From Palsa-504 sp963753225 (lineage in GTDB: Bacteria > Actinomycetota > Actinomycetes > Streptosporangiales > Streptosporangiaceae), in NCBI GenBank assembly GCA_963753225.1, contig CAVWBQ010000001.1, positions 1-64,000 of the forward strand: a DNA stretch of 64,000 nt. Direction: 5' to 3'. Shown piece by piece: positions 41,078 through 49,150 of the stretch. The position numbers were made by a program, and so were the translations under genes. A model generated the notes under the pieces. That model ran no database searches. It saw nothing but the letters and a program-made list of their open reading frames with translations, and had not been told where the DNA came from. Within the stretch, counting starts at the first letter, position 1, and every line of letters starts with the position of its first letter.

Positions 41078-41158
41078 AACCGCCGCTCTGCCGCCGCTCT
41101 GCCGCCGCCCTGCCGCCGCCGCTACTGCCGCGCCGCTCGCAGCCGAGCTCAGACCAGT

Positions 41159-41187
41159 GAGCGTGTTAATTACTGCAGAACACGCTC
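41159..41187 (-). terminator. 9-bp hairpin directly after the PfkB kinase stop
   Basis: Perfect arms GAGCGTGTT / AACACGCTC around an 11-nt AT-rich loop, touching the kinase stop codon (41187-41189). Position and stability fit a terminator for the psuG-kinase transcript. No T-tract follows. Confidence 0.65.
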
Positions 41188-42272
41188 TAGACGGGGCGGG
41201 CACCGAAGCGGGTGACGACCGTGGCGGCGACCTGAACGGCGAACTCAGCCGCGGCGGCTAGGTCCGCGGATCGCGGGTCTGCGGATCGCGGGTCTGCGGA
41301 TCGCGGGTCCGCGGATCGCGGGTCTGCGGATCGCGGGTCTGCGGATCGCGGGTCCGGGGCGGCCGGGGCCGCGCCGGGGGTAGCCGGGACAGCGGCCAGC
41401 CATCTGCTCATGAAGGCGCCGCAGAAGGCGTCGCCGGCGCCGGTGGTGTCGGTGGTGTCGGCGGCCCGCACCGGGTGGGCGGCGATCGGGACGGGTGCCT
41501 CGCCGGGCGTGGCCAGCACGCAGCCCGCGCCGCCGAGTTTCACCACCACGACGCCGTAGTACCTAGTCAGGCGGGCTGCCATGGCCAGCGGATCGGCCTC
41601 GCCGGTGAGCACGGCGGCTTCGTCGCGGTTGGGGAAGCAGACCGCGGCGCCCTCGGTCCAGCGCAGGAACGCGGCCGGTTCCATCCGGGCCAGGAAGGCG
41701 GCCGAACCTGGATCGACGGTGACGGCGAGGCCCCGGGCCCGGGCCTCGCCGAGCAGCCAGAGGGCCACCTCGAGCAGCGGCGGCTCGCAGAACGTATACC
41801 CGGTGAGGTGCAGGACCGCCGCGTCGTCGAGCAACCGGGCAGGCACGTCGGCGCGGCGCAGCCGCAGGTTGGCACCCCGGTCGGTGTACATGGTGCGCTC
41901 GCCATCCGGTTCGACCATGATCACGATCGAGCCGGTCTCGGCCTCGCGGTCGGCGGCCAGGCGCGCGCGCACGCCCGCGCGGGCTAGCTCCCGCCGGTGG
42001 TAGGCCGCGTCACGGGCGCCGGCCCGTCCGGCGAAGGTCACGTCGGCGCCGAGGTGAGCCATCCAGGCGGCCTGGTTGGCCGCGGCGCCGCCCGGCCGGG
42101 CCGAGATGGCGGCCAGGATGTCGCTGCCCGGCCACGATCCCAGGCCGTCGAACGGCTTGACCAGCAGATCGTTGATCACGTCCCCGCAGACGAGAATCCG
42201 GCGCGATCGGGGGGGTACGGGGGGGTCGTCCCCCCCGGAGCCAGCACCGCGGACGGGGCTACGAGGGGGCAC
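41187..42272 (-). CDS. psuK: PfkB family kinase, probable pseudouridine kinase
   Basis: 361 residues. Ribokinase-fold signatures are ISARPGGAAANQAAWMAHLG (N-terminal) and DTTDTTGAGDAFCGAFMSRW with the catalytic Asp in GAGDAF. GTG 42272 overlaps the psuG stop by 14 nt, and linkage to psuG makes pseudouridine the likely substrate. RNA-derived pseudouridine would be phosphorylated, then cleaved to uracil and ribose 5-phosphate. Six in-frame 15-bp repeats insert a (DPRSA)6 linker before the last helix. The weak ribosome site leaves the exact start open; the conserved fold begins at RRILVCGDVINDLL. Confidence 0.85.
   Translation of the reverse strand: MPPRSPVRGAGSGGDDPPVPPRSRRILVCGDVINDLLVKPFDGLGSWPGSDILAAISARPGGAAANQAAWMAHLGADVTFAGRAGARDAAYHRRELARAGVRARLAADREAETGSIVIMVEPDGERTMYTDRGANLRLRRADVPARLLDDAAVLHLTGYTFCEPPLLEVALWLLGEARARGLAVTVDPGSAAFLARMEPAAFLRWTEGAAVCFPNRDEAAVLTGEADPLAMAARLTRYYGVVVVKLGGAGCVLATPGEAPVPIAAHPVRAADTTDTTGAGDAFCGAFMSRWLAAVPATPGAAPAAPDPRSADPRSADPRSADPRSADPRSADPRSADLAAAAEFAVQVAATVVTRFGARPV
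41263..41352. repeat. six tandem 15-bp units inside the PfkB kinase gene
   Basis: The unit TCYGCGGATCGCGGG (Y = C or T) repeats six times, encoding (DPRSA)6. Only the third base varies (C in the first and fourth units). The multiple of three keeps the frame, so copy number can change without breaking the gene. Confidence 0.95.
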
Positions 42273-43191
42273 GCGCCTCGGCCCGTTCGGACCAAGACCG
42301 TGAGATCTTCGCGGCGAGATCGACGTTGCCCCGGGCGATGTCGAGGTTGACCTCCACGCTGACGCCGCCGGTGACCCGCTGGATCTCCTCGAGCAGGAAG
42401 GGGCTGACCGCCTTACCGCGGACGCCCTGAGCGGCCGCGGCCGCCAGTGCGCCGGCCAGCGCGTCGTCGAGTACCTGCGGGTCGAGTTGCTTACCTGGCG
42501 GCAGCGGGTTGGCGACGAGCAGCGCGGACTGCTCGCCGAACGCCTCCCTGGCCGCCATGATGTCGGCGATCTCCGCCGGGCTGTCGGCGCGCCAATCCAG
42601 GTCACAGCCGGAATCCGAGAGCCAGAAGGCGGGGAAGCGGGAGGTACGGTAGCCGACGACGGCCACGCCGAGGGTCTCCAGCCGCTCCAGCGTGGCCGGG
42701 ATGTCCAGGATGGACTTCACCCCGGCCGAGACGACCGTGATCGGCGTCCTGGACAGCACGGTCAGGTCCGCCGACTCGTCGAAGGTCTCGCCGGCGCCGC
42801 GGTGCACGCCGCCGAGGCCGCCGGTCGCGAATACCCGGATGCCGGCCCGGGCCGCCAGCACGGACGTGGCCGCCACGGTGGTGCCGCCGGTCACCTTCCT
42901 GGCCATCGCGATGGCGATGTCACGGCTGCCGACCTTGACCACGGACTCGTCGGTGGCGATGCGCTCGAGATCGTCCGGCGTCAGGCCGACCCTGGGCACG
43001 CCGTCGACGAGCGCGATCGTGGCTGCGGTCACGCCCTGGCCCGCCAGGATGGCCTCGAACTCATGGGCCGCGTCCAGGTTGCCTGGCCGCGGCAGGCCGT
43101 GCGAGATGATCGTGGATTCGAGCGCGACGACCGGCGCGCCGCCGCGCAGCGCGGCGCTGACCGGCGGGGACACCTCTACCAGGGACGACAC
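42259..43191 (-). CDS. psuG: pseudouridine-5'-phosphate glycosidase
   Basis: 310 residues. PsuG splits pseudouridine 5'-phosphate to uracil and ribose 5-phosphate. Key catalytic positions known from the E. coli enzyme are recognisable: Glu in VVALESTIISHG, Lys in SVVKVGSRDI and Asp in GETFDESADL. The NPLPPGKQLD and RTSRFPAFW blocks are also typical. The start is ATG 43191. It overlaps the PfkB kinase by 14 nt. Confidence 0.95.
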   Translation of the reverse strand: MSSLVEVSPPVSAALRGGAPVVALESTIISHGLPRPGNLDAAHEFEAILAGQGVTAATIALVDGVPRVGLTPDDLERIATDESVVKVGSRDIAIAMARKVTGGTTVAATSVLAARAGIRVFATGGLGGVHRGAGETFDESADLTVLSRTPITVVSAGVKSILDIPATLERLETLGVAVVGYRTSRFPAFWLSDSGCDLDWRADSPAEIADIMAAREAFGEQSALLVANPLPPGKQLDPQVLDDALAGALAAAAAQGVRGKAVSPFLLEEIQRVTGGVSVEVNLDIARGNVDLAAKISRSWSERAEARAPS

Positions 43192-43270
43192 GCCAACGAT
43201 TGTCTCACCGGCGCGGTGTCAGCCGGACAGGAACCCGCCACGGCCGATTTTGGTTACTCTCCGTTACGAT

Positions 43271-43795
43271 TCACCGGGCCGCGCCGGAGCCCTCCAGGGC
43301 CTGCTGCCACGACTCGGGCACGTGGTCCGCCGCGTCGGGAGCGAGCGCGTCGACCGCCCCGATGATGACCACCGGGCACCGGGCGGAGCGCAGGCAGACC
43401 CGGATCACCGGGCCCGCGGCCCGGTACGGATCGGGGCCGTTCGAGTTGCGTCCGAGGACGAGCATGTCCGCGTCCGCCGCCTGGTCGAGCAATACCCGGG
43501 CGGCCAGTCCCTCGGCGATCTCGGTGCGCACGCTGACGCCAGGAAACAGGCTGAATGCCTCGCTGACCGAGCGTCTTAGCACGTCACGGGCGGCTCCCCA
43601 GCTGCCGCCTGCCTGTCTCGGCGCCGGGACGGCATAGCTCGCGACCTGATGACACGCGGACTCCAGGGCCAGTACGGCGAGGACCTCCGCGGCGCGCAGG
43701 CTCGCCTCCCGGCACGCCCACCTGAGCGCCGCCACGGACTCCGCGGAGCCATCCACGCCCACGACGATCCGCCGGACACCGGACTCTATTGCCAT
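43271..43795 (-). CDS. universal stress protein (UspA fold)
   Basis: 174 residues, one Usp domain: RRIVVGVDGSAESVAALRWA at the start, DMLVLGRNSN and CPVVIIGAVD near the end. The ATP-binding GxxGx9G(S/T) motif is degenerate (GRNSNGPDPYRAAGPV), so nucleotide binding is uncertain. It is transcribed alone, divergent from the LolA-like/ABC operon after a 259-bp gap. Confidence 0.85.
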   Translation of the reverse strand: MAIESGVRRIVVGVDGSAESVAALRWACREASLRAAEVLAVLALESACHQVASYAVPAPRQAGGSWGAARDVLRRSVSEAFSLFPGVSVRTEIAEGLAARVLLDQAADADMLVLGRNSNGPDPYRAAGPVIRVCLRSARCPVVIIGAVDALAPDAADHVPESWQQALEGSGAAR

Positions 43796-44054
43796 GACGA
43801 ATCCTTACCCGTTCGTCACCCCTGAACCACCGGGCCGCCCCGCCGCAGCCACCTCGTCAGGGCTCTCTAATCGTTACTGACAGTTTCCGATCCTAGACCG
43901 GGAGCAGGGGTCCTGACGAGAGGCATGAGCCGCTTTTGTGGTGACGCGGCGCGCCTCCCGGAAGCCCGCGGTTATCGTACCGTTATTGGATGTCTGGGCG
44001 AAATGGATCATGTGACCGTCTTGTCCCGCCAGTAACCGACTTGCGAGGATCTTG

Positions 44055-45173
44055 GTGAAGATCCAGATCGTCCGCCGGTGGGCGGTGGTAGCCGCCGGCG
44101 TGGTCCTGCTCTGCGGGCTGCCGGTGATCGCCAGCGCGCTGCCGGTGAGCGTGCCCCGGCTGACCGCCGGCCAGCTCCGGGCGCGCATCCTGGCCTCGGC
44201 GGACGAGTCCTACGCGGGGTACGCGGAAAGCAACGCGACGTTCGGGCTGCCGCCGGTCTCCGGCCTGACCGGGCTGACCTCACTGCTCAACGGCGTGACG
44301 AGAATGCGGGTCTGGCAGGCGACGCCGGCCCGGTGGCGGGTCGACGTGCTCTCCGACGCCGGCGAGCGCGACACGTACCAGCTCAGCGCCTACCGCTCCT
44401 ACATCTGGAATTCCGGCGGCCAGCTGCTCACCGAGGTCCGCGGGCGGCAGACGTACCGGCTGCCGCGCGCGGCCGACCTGGTGCCGCCGGCGCTGGCGCT
44501 GCGCCTGCTGTCGGAAGGGGGCCGGCAGGCCAGGTTCAGCGTGATCGCGCCGCTGCGGGTCGCGGGCCGCAGCGCGGCCGGGCTGCGGATGACGCCGGCC
44601 GATCCGGCGTCCACCGTCGGCCGGGTGGACATCTGGGCCGACCCGTCCAGCGGGCTGCCGCTGCTGGTCGAGGTGTTCGGCCGCGGTTCGGGCCGCCCGG
44701 CCCTGGAAAGCCTGTTCTTTCAGGTCAGCTCCTGGCATCCGGATCCGCGGGTGCTGACGCCGGCGCGCGGCCCCGGCGCCGGGTTCACCGTGACCAGCCC
44801 CAGCAACCTGGCCGGGGCGCTGAGCAACCTGGGGCTGGTGGCGCTGCCCGCCGAGCTGGCCGGGCGCATCCGGCTCCCGGTGCAGCCCGGGTTCGAGACG
44901 ATCGGGGCCTACGGCGGCGGCCTGACCACGTTCGCCGTGCTCGGCGTCCGGGATTCGGCCGGCCGCCGCCTGATCCCGGACGCGGTCAAGGCCGGCGGAA
45001 CGCCGCTGGTCATAGCGGGCGGCGCCGGCGCTGAGATCAGCGCGCCGCTGCTCAACGCGGTCCTCGTCCGGCCGCCCGGCTTCTTCGTCACCTTCCTGCT
45101 CGCCGGGACGGTGAGCACGCAGCTGCTCGAGCAGGCCGCGACCGAGCTGACCGAGCTGGTGACGCTGTCGTGA
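44055..45173 (+). CDS. LolA-like secreted protein linked to an ABC exporter
   Basis: 372 residues. A signal peptide (VVAAGVVLLCGLPVIASALP, about 10-30) precedes a LolA/LppX-like lipoprotein-carrier fold (RVWQATPARWRVDVLSDAGE, IWADPSSGLPLLVEVFG). No lipobox Cys follows the signal, so it is probably released or anchored by the uncleaved segment. GTG 44055 is preferred over TTG 44052 because of GAGGA at 45-49 spacing. Its stop overlaps the ATPase start (GTGA), making it the first gene of a three-gene ABC operon. It may deliver or sense the exported molecule outside the membrane. Confidence 0.8.
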   Translation: MKIQIVRRWAVVAAGVVLLCGLPVIASALPVSVPRLTAGQLRARILASADESYAGYAESNATFGLPPVSGLTGLTSLLNGVTRMRVWQATPARWRVDVLSDAGERDTYQLSAYRSYIWNSGGQLLTEVRGRQTYRLPRAADLVPPALALRLLSEGGRQARFSVIAPLRVAGRSAAGLRMTPADPASTVGRVDIWADPSSGLPLLVEVFGRGSGRPALESLFFQVSSWHPDPRVLTPARGPGAGFTVTSPSNLAGALSNLGLVALPAELAGRIRLPVQPGFETIGAYGGGLTTFAVLGVRDSAGRRLIPDAVKAGGTPLVIAGGAGAEISAPLLNAVLVRPPGFFVTFLLAGTVSTQLLEQAATELTELVTLS

Positions 45174-46087
45174 TCATCACACGGGCCCTCGTCAAGCGCT
45201 ACGGACCCGTCACCGCGGTGCGGTCGGTCGATCTCGACGTCCGCGAGGGGGACCGGTACGGCCTGCTCGGGCCGAACGGCTCGGGCAAGACCACGCTGGT
45301 CCGCATGCTGCTCGGCCTGGTCTACGCGACCAGCGGCGAGATCGAGGTGCTGGGCCGGCGGATGCCCCGGCACGCCCGCGAGGTGCTGCCGCAGATCGGC
45401 GCGCTGATCGAGGAGCCCGCCGCCTATCCGCACCTGTCCGGCCGGGCCAACCTGACGCTGTTCGACGCGGCGGGCCCGGGCGGCGGTACCGCCCGCCGCA
45501 CCAGGCGCCAGCGGGTCGACGAGGCGCTTGAGCAGGTCGGGCTGGCCGGGGTCGGCCGCCGGCCGGTCAAGGCCTACTCACTGGGCATGCGCCAGCGCCT
45601 CGGCCTGGCCGCCGCGCTGATCCGCCGGCCGCGGCTGCTCATCCTGGACGAGCCGGGCAACGGCCTGGATCCCCGCGGGATCAGGGACCTGCGGGAACTG
45701 CTGGCCGGGCTGAACGAGGCCGGGGTGACTGTCTTCCTGTCCAGCCACCTGCTGGCCGAGGTCGAGCAGTTGTGCACCAGGGTCGGGGTCCTGGACGAAG
45801 GGCGGCTGGTCCTGCAGGACGACCTGGCGGCGCTGCGCGCGCCGACGGGCCGGATCGTGCTGGACACCCCGGATGCCGACCAGGTGGCCGCGCTGCTCGA
45901 CGGGCGGGTGGAGCACCGCGACGGGCGGCAGCTGCTCGTCCGCTACTCCGACGCCGCCGCGCTCAACGCGCGGCTGGTCGGCGCCGGGCTGCGGGTCAGC
46001 TCGATCGGCGCGCAGCAGCGCACGCTGGAAGAGATCGTGCTCGCGGTGACCGGGACCGGTTCGGACCACATCGCGGGTACTCCATGA
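45170..46087 (+). CDS. ABC transporter ATP-binding protein
   Basis: 305 residues: Walker A GPNGSGKTT (about 39-47), Q-loop, signature YSLGMRQRLGLA, Walker B LLILDEPGNGLDP and H-loop SSHLLAEVEQLC. This is the layout of ABC-2 export or drug/lantibiotic-type ATPases. The GTG start overlaps the LolA-like stop, and its own stop overlaps the permease ATG by 4 nt. Confidence 0.93.
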   Translation: MIITRALVKRYGPVTAVRSVDLDVREGDRYGLLGPNGSGKTTLVRMLLGLVYATSGEIEVLGRRMPRHAREVLPQIGALIEEPAAYPHLSGRANLTLFDAAGPGGGTARRTRRQRVDEALEQVGLAGVGRRPVKAYSLGMRQRLGLAAALIRRPRLLILDEPGNGLDPRGIRDLRELLAGLNEAGVTVFLSSHLLAEVEQLCTRVGVLDEGRLVLQDDLAALRAPTGRIVLDTPDADQVAALLDGRVEHRDGRQLLVRYSDAAALNARLVGAGLRVSSIGAQQRTLEEIVLAVTGTGSDHIAGTP

Positions 46088-47001
46088 TCAAGGTCGAGCT
46101 GGTCAAGCTGCTGCGCCGGCCACGCACCTGGATCAGCGTCGTGCTCACCTGCGCGCTGCCGTTCATCGTGGCGGTCTTCATCACGGTCACCCACCTGGTC
46201 CCGCCGCCCGGCCAGGGCAGCGCGTTCCTGTCCGCCGTACTGCAGGACGGCGCGCTCTACCCGGCGGCGGCACTGGCGCTGGTGCTGCCGGTGTTCCTGC
46301 CGGTCGCGGTGGCGGTCGTGGCGGGCGACTCGATCGCGGGAGAGGCCACCGAGGGCACGCTGCGCTACCTGCTGGTACGCCCGGTCGGCCGGACCAGGCT
46401 GCTGGTCGCCAAGCTCGTCTCGGTCACCGCGTACGTGCTGCTGGTGGTGCTGGCCGTGACGTTCACGGCCTACGCCACCGGGGTCTTCCTGCTGGGCCCG
46501 TCCGAGGCGGCGGCCGTCGGTCAGGCGCCGGGCGCGGGCCTACCAGGCGGAGCGGTCGGAGGGTCAGGGCCGGGGCTGGCCGGGCAGGCCCCGACGGCGG
46601 GGCAGGCGGCGGGCGGCGCCGTCACGTCGCTGTCCGGCGCGCCGCTCAGCCTGCTCCAGCTGACCGAACGGACGGCGGGAGCGATCGCCTTCATCACCGT
46701 GTCGATGCTCGGCGTGGCCGCGATCGCGCTGTTCCTGTCCACCATCACCGATTCGGCCCTCGGCTCGGCGCTCGGCTCGCTGGCCGCGCTGGTGGCCAGC
46801 GAGGTGCTGGTCACGCTCAACGCGGCCACCGTGGTCCAGCCCTACCTGCCGACCCGGTACTGGCTGGCCTGGATCGACTTCTTCCGGCAGCCCGTCTTCT
46901 GGCGGGATATCCAGCGCGGGTTCGGGATCCAGGCGTTGTACGTCATCGTGTTCCTGGCCGCGGCGTGGGCGAACTTCTCCACCAAGGACATCACCGCGTG
47001 A
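46084..47001 (+). CDS. ABC-2 type permease
   Basis: 305 residues with six membrane spans in the ABC-2 arrangement: short cytoplasmic N-terminus with KLLRRPRTW, spans at about 18-38, 62-85 and 110-138, then a Gly/Ala-rich loop (about 140-180), then spans at 205-225, 232-260 and 278-298. ATGA overlap with the ATPase gene. The long low-complexity extracytoplasmic loop is unusual and may be flexible. Confidence 0.9.
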   Translation: MIKVELVKLLRRPRTWISVVLTCALPFIVAVFITVTHLVPPPGQGSAFLSAVLQDGALYPAAALALVLPVFLPVAVAVVAGDSIAGEATEGTLRYLLVRPVGRTRLLVAKLVSVTAYVLLVVLAVTFTAYATGVFLLGPSEAAAVGQAPGAGLPGGAVGGSGPGLAGQAPTAGQAAGGAVTSLSGAPLSLLQLTERTAGAIAFITVSMLGVAAIALFLSTITDSALGSALGSLAALVASEVLVTLNAATVVQPYLPTRYWLAWIDFFRQPVFWRDIQRGFGIQALYVIVFLAAAWANFSTKDITA

Positions 47002-47025
47002 CCTGCCGATTCAGTGTTCGCCGAT

Positions 47026-48021
47026 TCAGAGGCCGCCGAGCATGGAGCTCACCTGGAACGGCTGATTCAGCATCTTGAACTGGAGCATCTCGTTGGCCAC
47101 CCGCTGGACCCTGGGGACGTCGATGTTCGGCGCGATGTTCAGCGGATAGGTCTCCAGCGACATGACGGCAGCGATGGTGGGCGAAACGGTAAAGGGGGTG
47201 GGCAGCTTCTCCATCGCCTGCTCCACGGCGGTCCGGCTGCTGTCGGCGATCTGCTGGCCCTGCCTGAGCGCGTCGAGGAATGCGGTCAGCGTCCGCGGGT
47301 ACTTCTTCGCCCACGTCTTGGTCACGACGTACCAGCCGACCGGGAAGCCCTCGGTCGCGCCCTGGTCGAGATCGGCGAGTTCCAGCAGGCCCATGCTCTG
47401 CGCGTCTGCGCTGGCGGTCGGCTCGGGGAGCCAGGCTACATCGACTTCGTGCCGCTTCAGGGCCTGCCCCAGCGCGGGGAACGGCACCGGGACGAAGTGC
47501 ACGTCGTGGACCGACATGCCGTGCTCTTCGAGGACGGAGCTGATCAGCAGGGTGCCGATGTTGTTCAGCACGTTGACGCCGATCCGGCGCCCCTTGAGGT
47601 CGGCGATGGTCCTGACCGGCGACCCGGGCATGGTATACAGCGCCTGATTGTTCGGCTGCATCAGCGAGCCCTCGGCGACGATCTCCAGGTCCGACCGGTG
47701 GGTCACCTGATCCTGGACGTAGGAGACGACGTTTCCCGCGGTGATGTCGAACTTGCCGTCGTTCTGCCCCTTGGTGGCGTCGGCGCTGCTGAGGATGGAG
47801 TCGATCGTGACGTGCAGGCCCTCGGCGGCGAACAGCCCCTCGTCCTGCGCGATGTACAGGCCGGCCTCGTCGGCGACGGGGACGGCGCCGACCGTGAGGC
47901 TGGTCTTCTCAAGGTTCGACACCTTCGGCGGGCCGCTGCCCCGGCTGCTGCATCCGGCGCCGGCCATGATCGACAGCCCGACGGTCGTCACGCTAATAGC
48001 GCGCAGAAATCTCCGTCTCAT
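47026..48021 (-). CDS. ABC transporter substrate-binding lipoprotein (NMT1/THI5/SsuA-like)
   Basis: 331 residues. Twin-Arg-rich N-terminus MRRRFLRAIS, hydrophobic core and lipobox SIMAGAGC mark a membrane-anchored lipoprotein. The type 2 periplasmic-binding fold shows SLTVGAVPVADEAGLYIAQD, IDSILSSADATKGQND and VAWLPEPTASADAQ, typical of nitrate/sulfonate/taurine or thiamine-precursor binders. ATG 48021 is chosen; the open frame beyond it lacks a signal. It stands apart from any ATPase or permease (the upstream ABC genes are exporters on the other strand), so its transporter is elsewhere. Confidence 0.88.
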   Translation of the reverse strand: MRRRFLRAISVTTVGLSIMAGAGCSSRGSGPPKVSNLEKTSLTVGAVPVADEAGLYIAQDEGLFAAEGLHVTIDSILSSADATKGQNDGKFDITAGNVVSYVQDQVTHRSDLEIVAEGSLMQPNNQALYTMPGSPVRTIADLKGRRIGVNVLNNIGTLLISSVLEEHGMSVHDVHFVPVPFPALGQALKRHEVDVAWLPEPTASADAQSMGLLELADLDQGATEGFPVGWYVVTKTWAKKYPRTLTAFLDALRQGQQIADSSRTAVEQAMEKLPTPFTVSPTIAAVMSLETYPLNIAPNIDVPRVQRVANEMLQFKMLNQPFQVSSMLGGL

Positions 48022-48263
48022 ATTTGCCCTGACCCTAATTGAGGAGCGAGACGCCCGGCATGAGGCGATATGGATTCCCCGTGGGCTGACACGGGAACGG
48101 ATGCCGACTTCACATCCGTCCGCGATAATAACGGTCTGGACGTCGCCCGTGAGGACAAATGTCATATTTGTCACCCATGAGCAGAGCCACCCGAGCTGGG
48201 GATCTAGCTGCTAACTGGGGTCCACGCCATACCGCGGAGCGGGCGTGCCCGGCGGGCATCGGG

Positions 48264-49100
48264 TTACGGGCCGGAACCGCCGAGGGCCTGAAGCGAACGG
48301 CAATCCGCCGGGCGGGGTGGGCTGAGGGCGGTGCTGTGCAGGGTCCGCAGCACGATACCGACGACGAGCGGGGCGGTGGGCAGCTGGCCGTGCCCGATGG
48401 AGACGCCGGGGCAGACCGACTGCAGCGGGACGTTTACCGCGCCGGACAGCCGGGCCGAATCGGGCGGCTGGACGACCTGGTCGTCGGTGGTCCACAGGGA
48501 CAGCCACGGCGGCCGGGTGGCCGGGCCGGTGCCCTGCAGGCGGTGCAGCATGGAGCTGCCGGGGACGAGTTCCTCGCACGCCTGCGGGCAGGCGTCCGGC
48601 GCGTCAGCCGCGCCGACGGCGGCGAGATCGGCCCCGTGCAGCGGGGAACCCAGCGTGATGATCCGGCGGGCCTTGGCCACGCCGTCGTATTCGACGTCCC
48701 ACAGCCAGGCCACCACGCCCCCGGCCGAGTAGCCGATCACGGTCACCGGACCCGAGCCCCTGGCCAGCGCCTGGTTCACGTACCCGTTCAGCACGTTCGC
48801 CTGGATTTGCAGGTCACCGGTCCCGTCGCCGGCCAGCCTGACCACGGTGGCGTGGAACCCTGATCCGCCGGCCGCAGCGATCCGGCCGGCCAGCGCGTCG
48901 AGCGCGATGGTGCTGCCGCCGTAACCCGGGACCAGGAGCACGTCACCCGGGCGGCTGTCGTCCGCGGACGGGACGGCTGGCTGGCCCGCCAGCGCTCGTA
49001 CCGTGCCCGCGACCGCGCCGGCCACCACGACCAGGGCCACGACCGCGACGAGCATCCGCCGTCGCCGGCTCAGGCCGCCCCACCAGGAAAAGGGACGCAC
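48264..49100 (-). CDS. membrane-anchored or secreted lipase-like alpha/beta hydrolase
   Basis: 278 residues. An N-terminal RRRR plus hydrophobic span (MLVAVVALVVVAGAVAGTV, about 16-34) indicates export with membrane anchoring or cleavage. The triacylglycerol-lipase-like core has VLLVPGYGGSTIALD (oxyanion loop), nucleophile elbow GYSAGG and a late His in SIGHGQLP. Five Cys in the secreted part suggest disulfides. GTG 49100 is the start. The substrate is probably an ester. No partner genes. Confidence 0.83.
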   Translation of the reverse strand: MRPFSWWGGLSRRRRMLVAVVALVVVAGAVAGTVRALAGQPAVPSADDSRPGDVLLVPGYGGSTIALDALAGRIAAAGGSGFHATVVRLAGDGTGDLQIQANVLNGYVNQALARGSGPVTVIGYSAGGVVAWLWDVEYDGVAKARRIITLGSPLHGADLAAVGAADAPDACPQACEELVPGSSMLHRLQGTGPATRPPWLSLWTTDDQVVQPPDSARLSGAVNVPLQSVCPGVSIGHGQLPTAPLVVGIVLRTLHSTALSPPRPADCRSLQALGGSGP

Positions 49101-49150
49101 TTCCCCATGGTGCGCCGGGCCCGCTGTCCGCGTCCAACCCGCGGGGTGGC

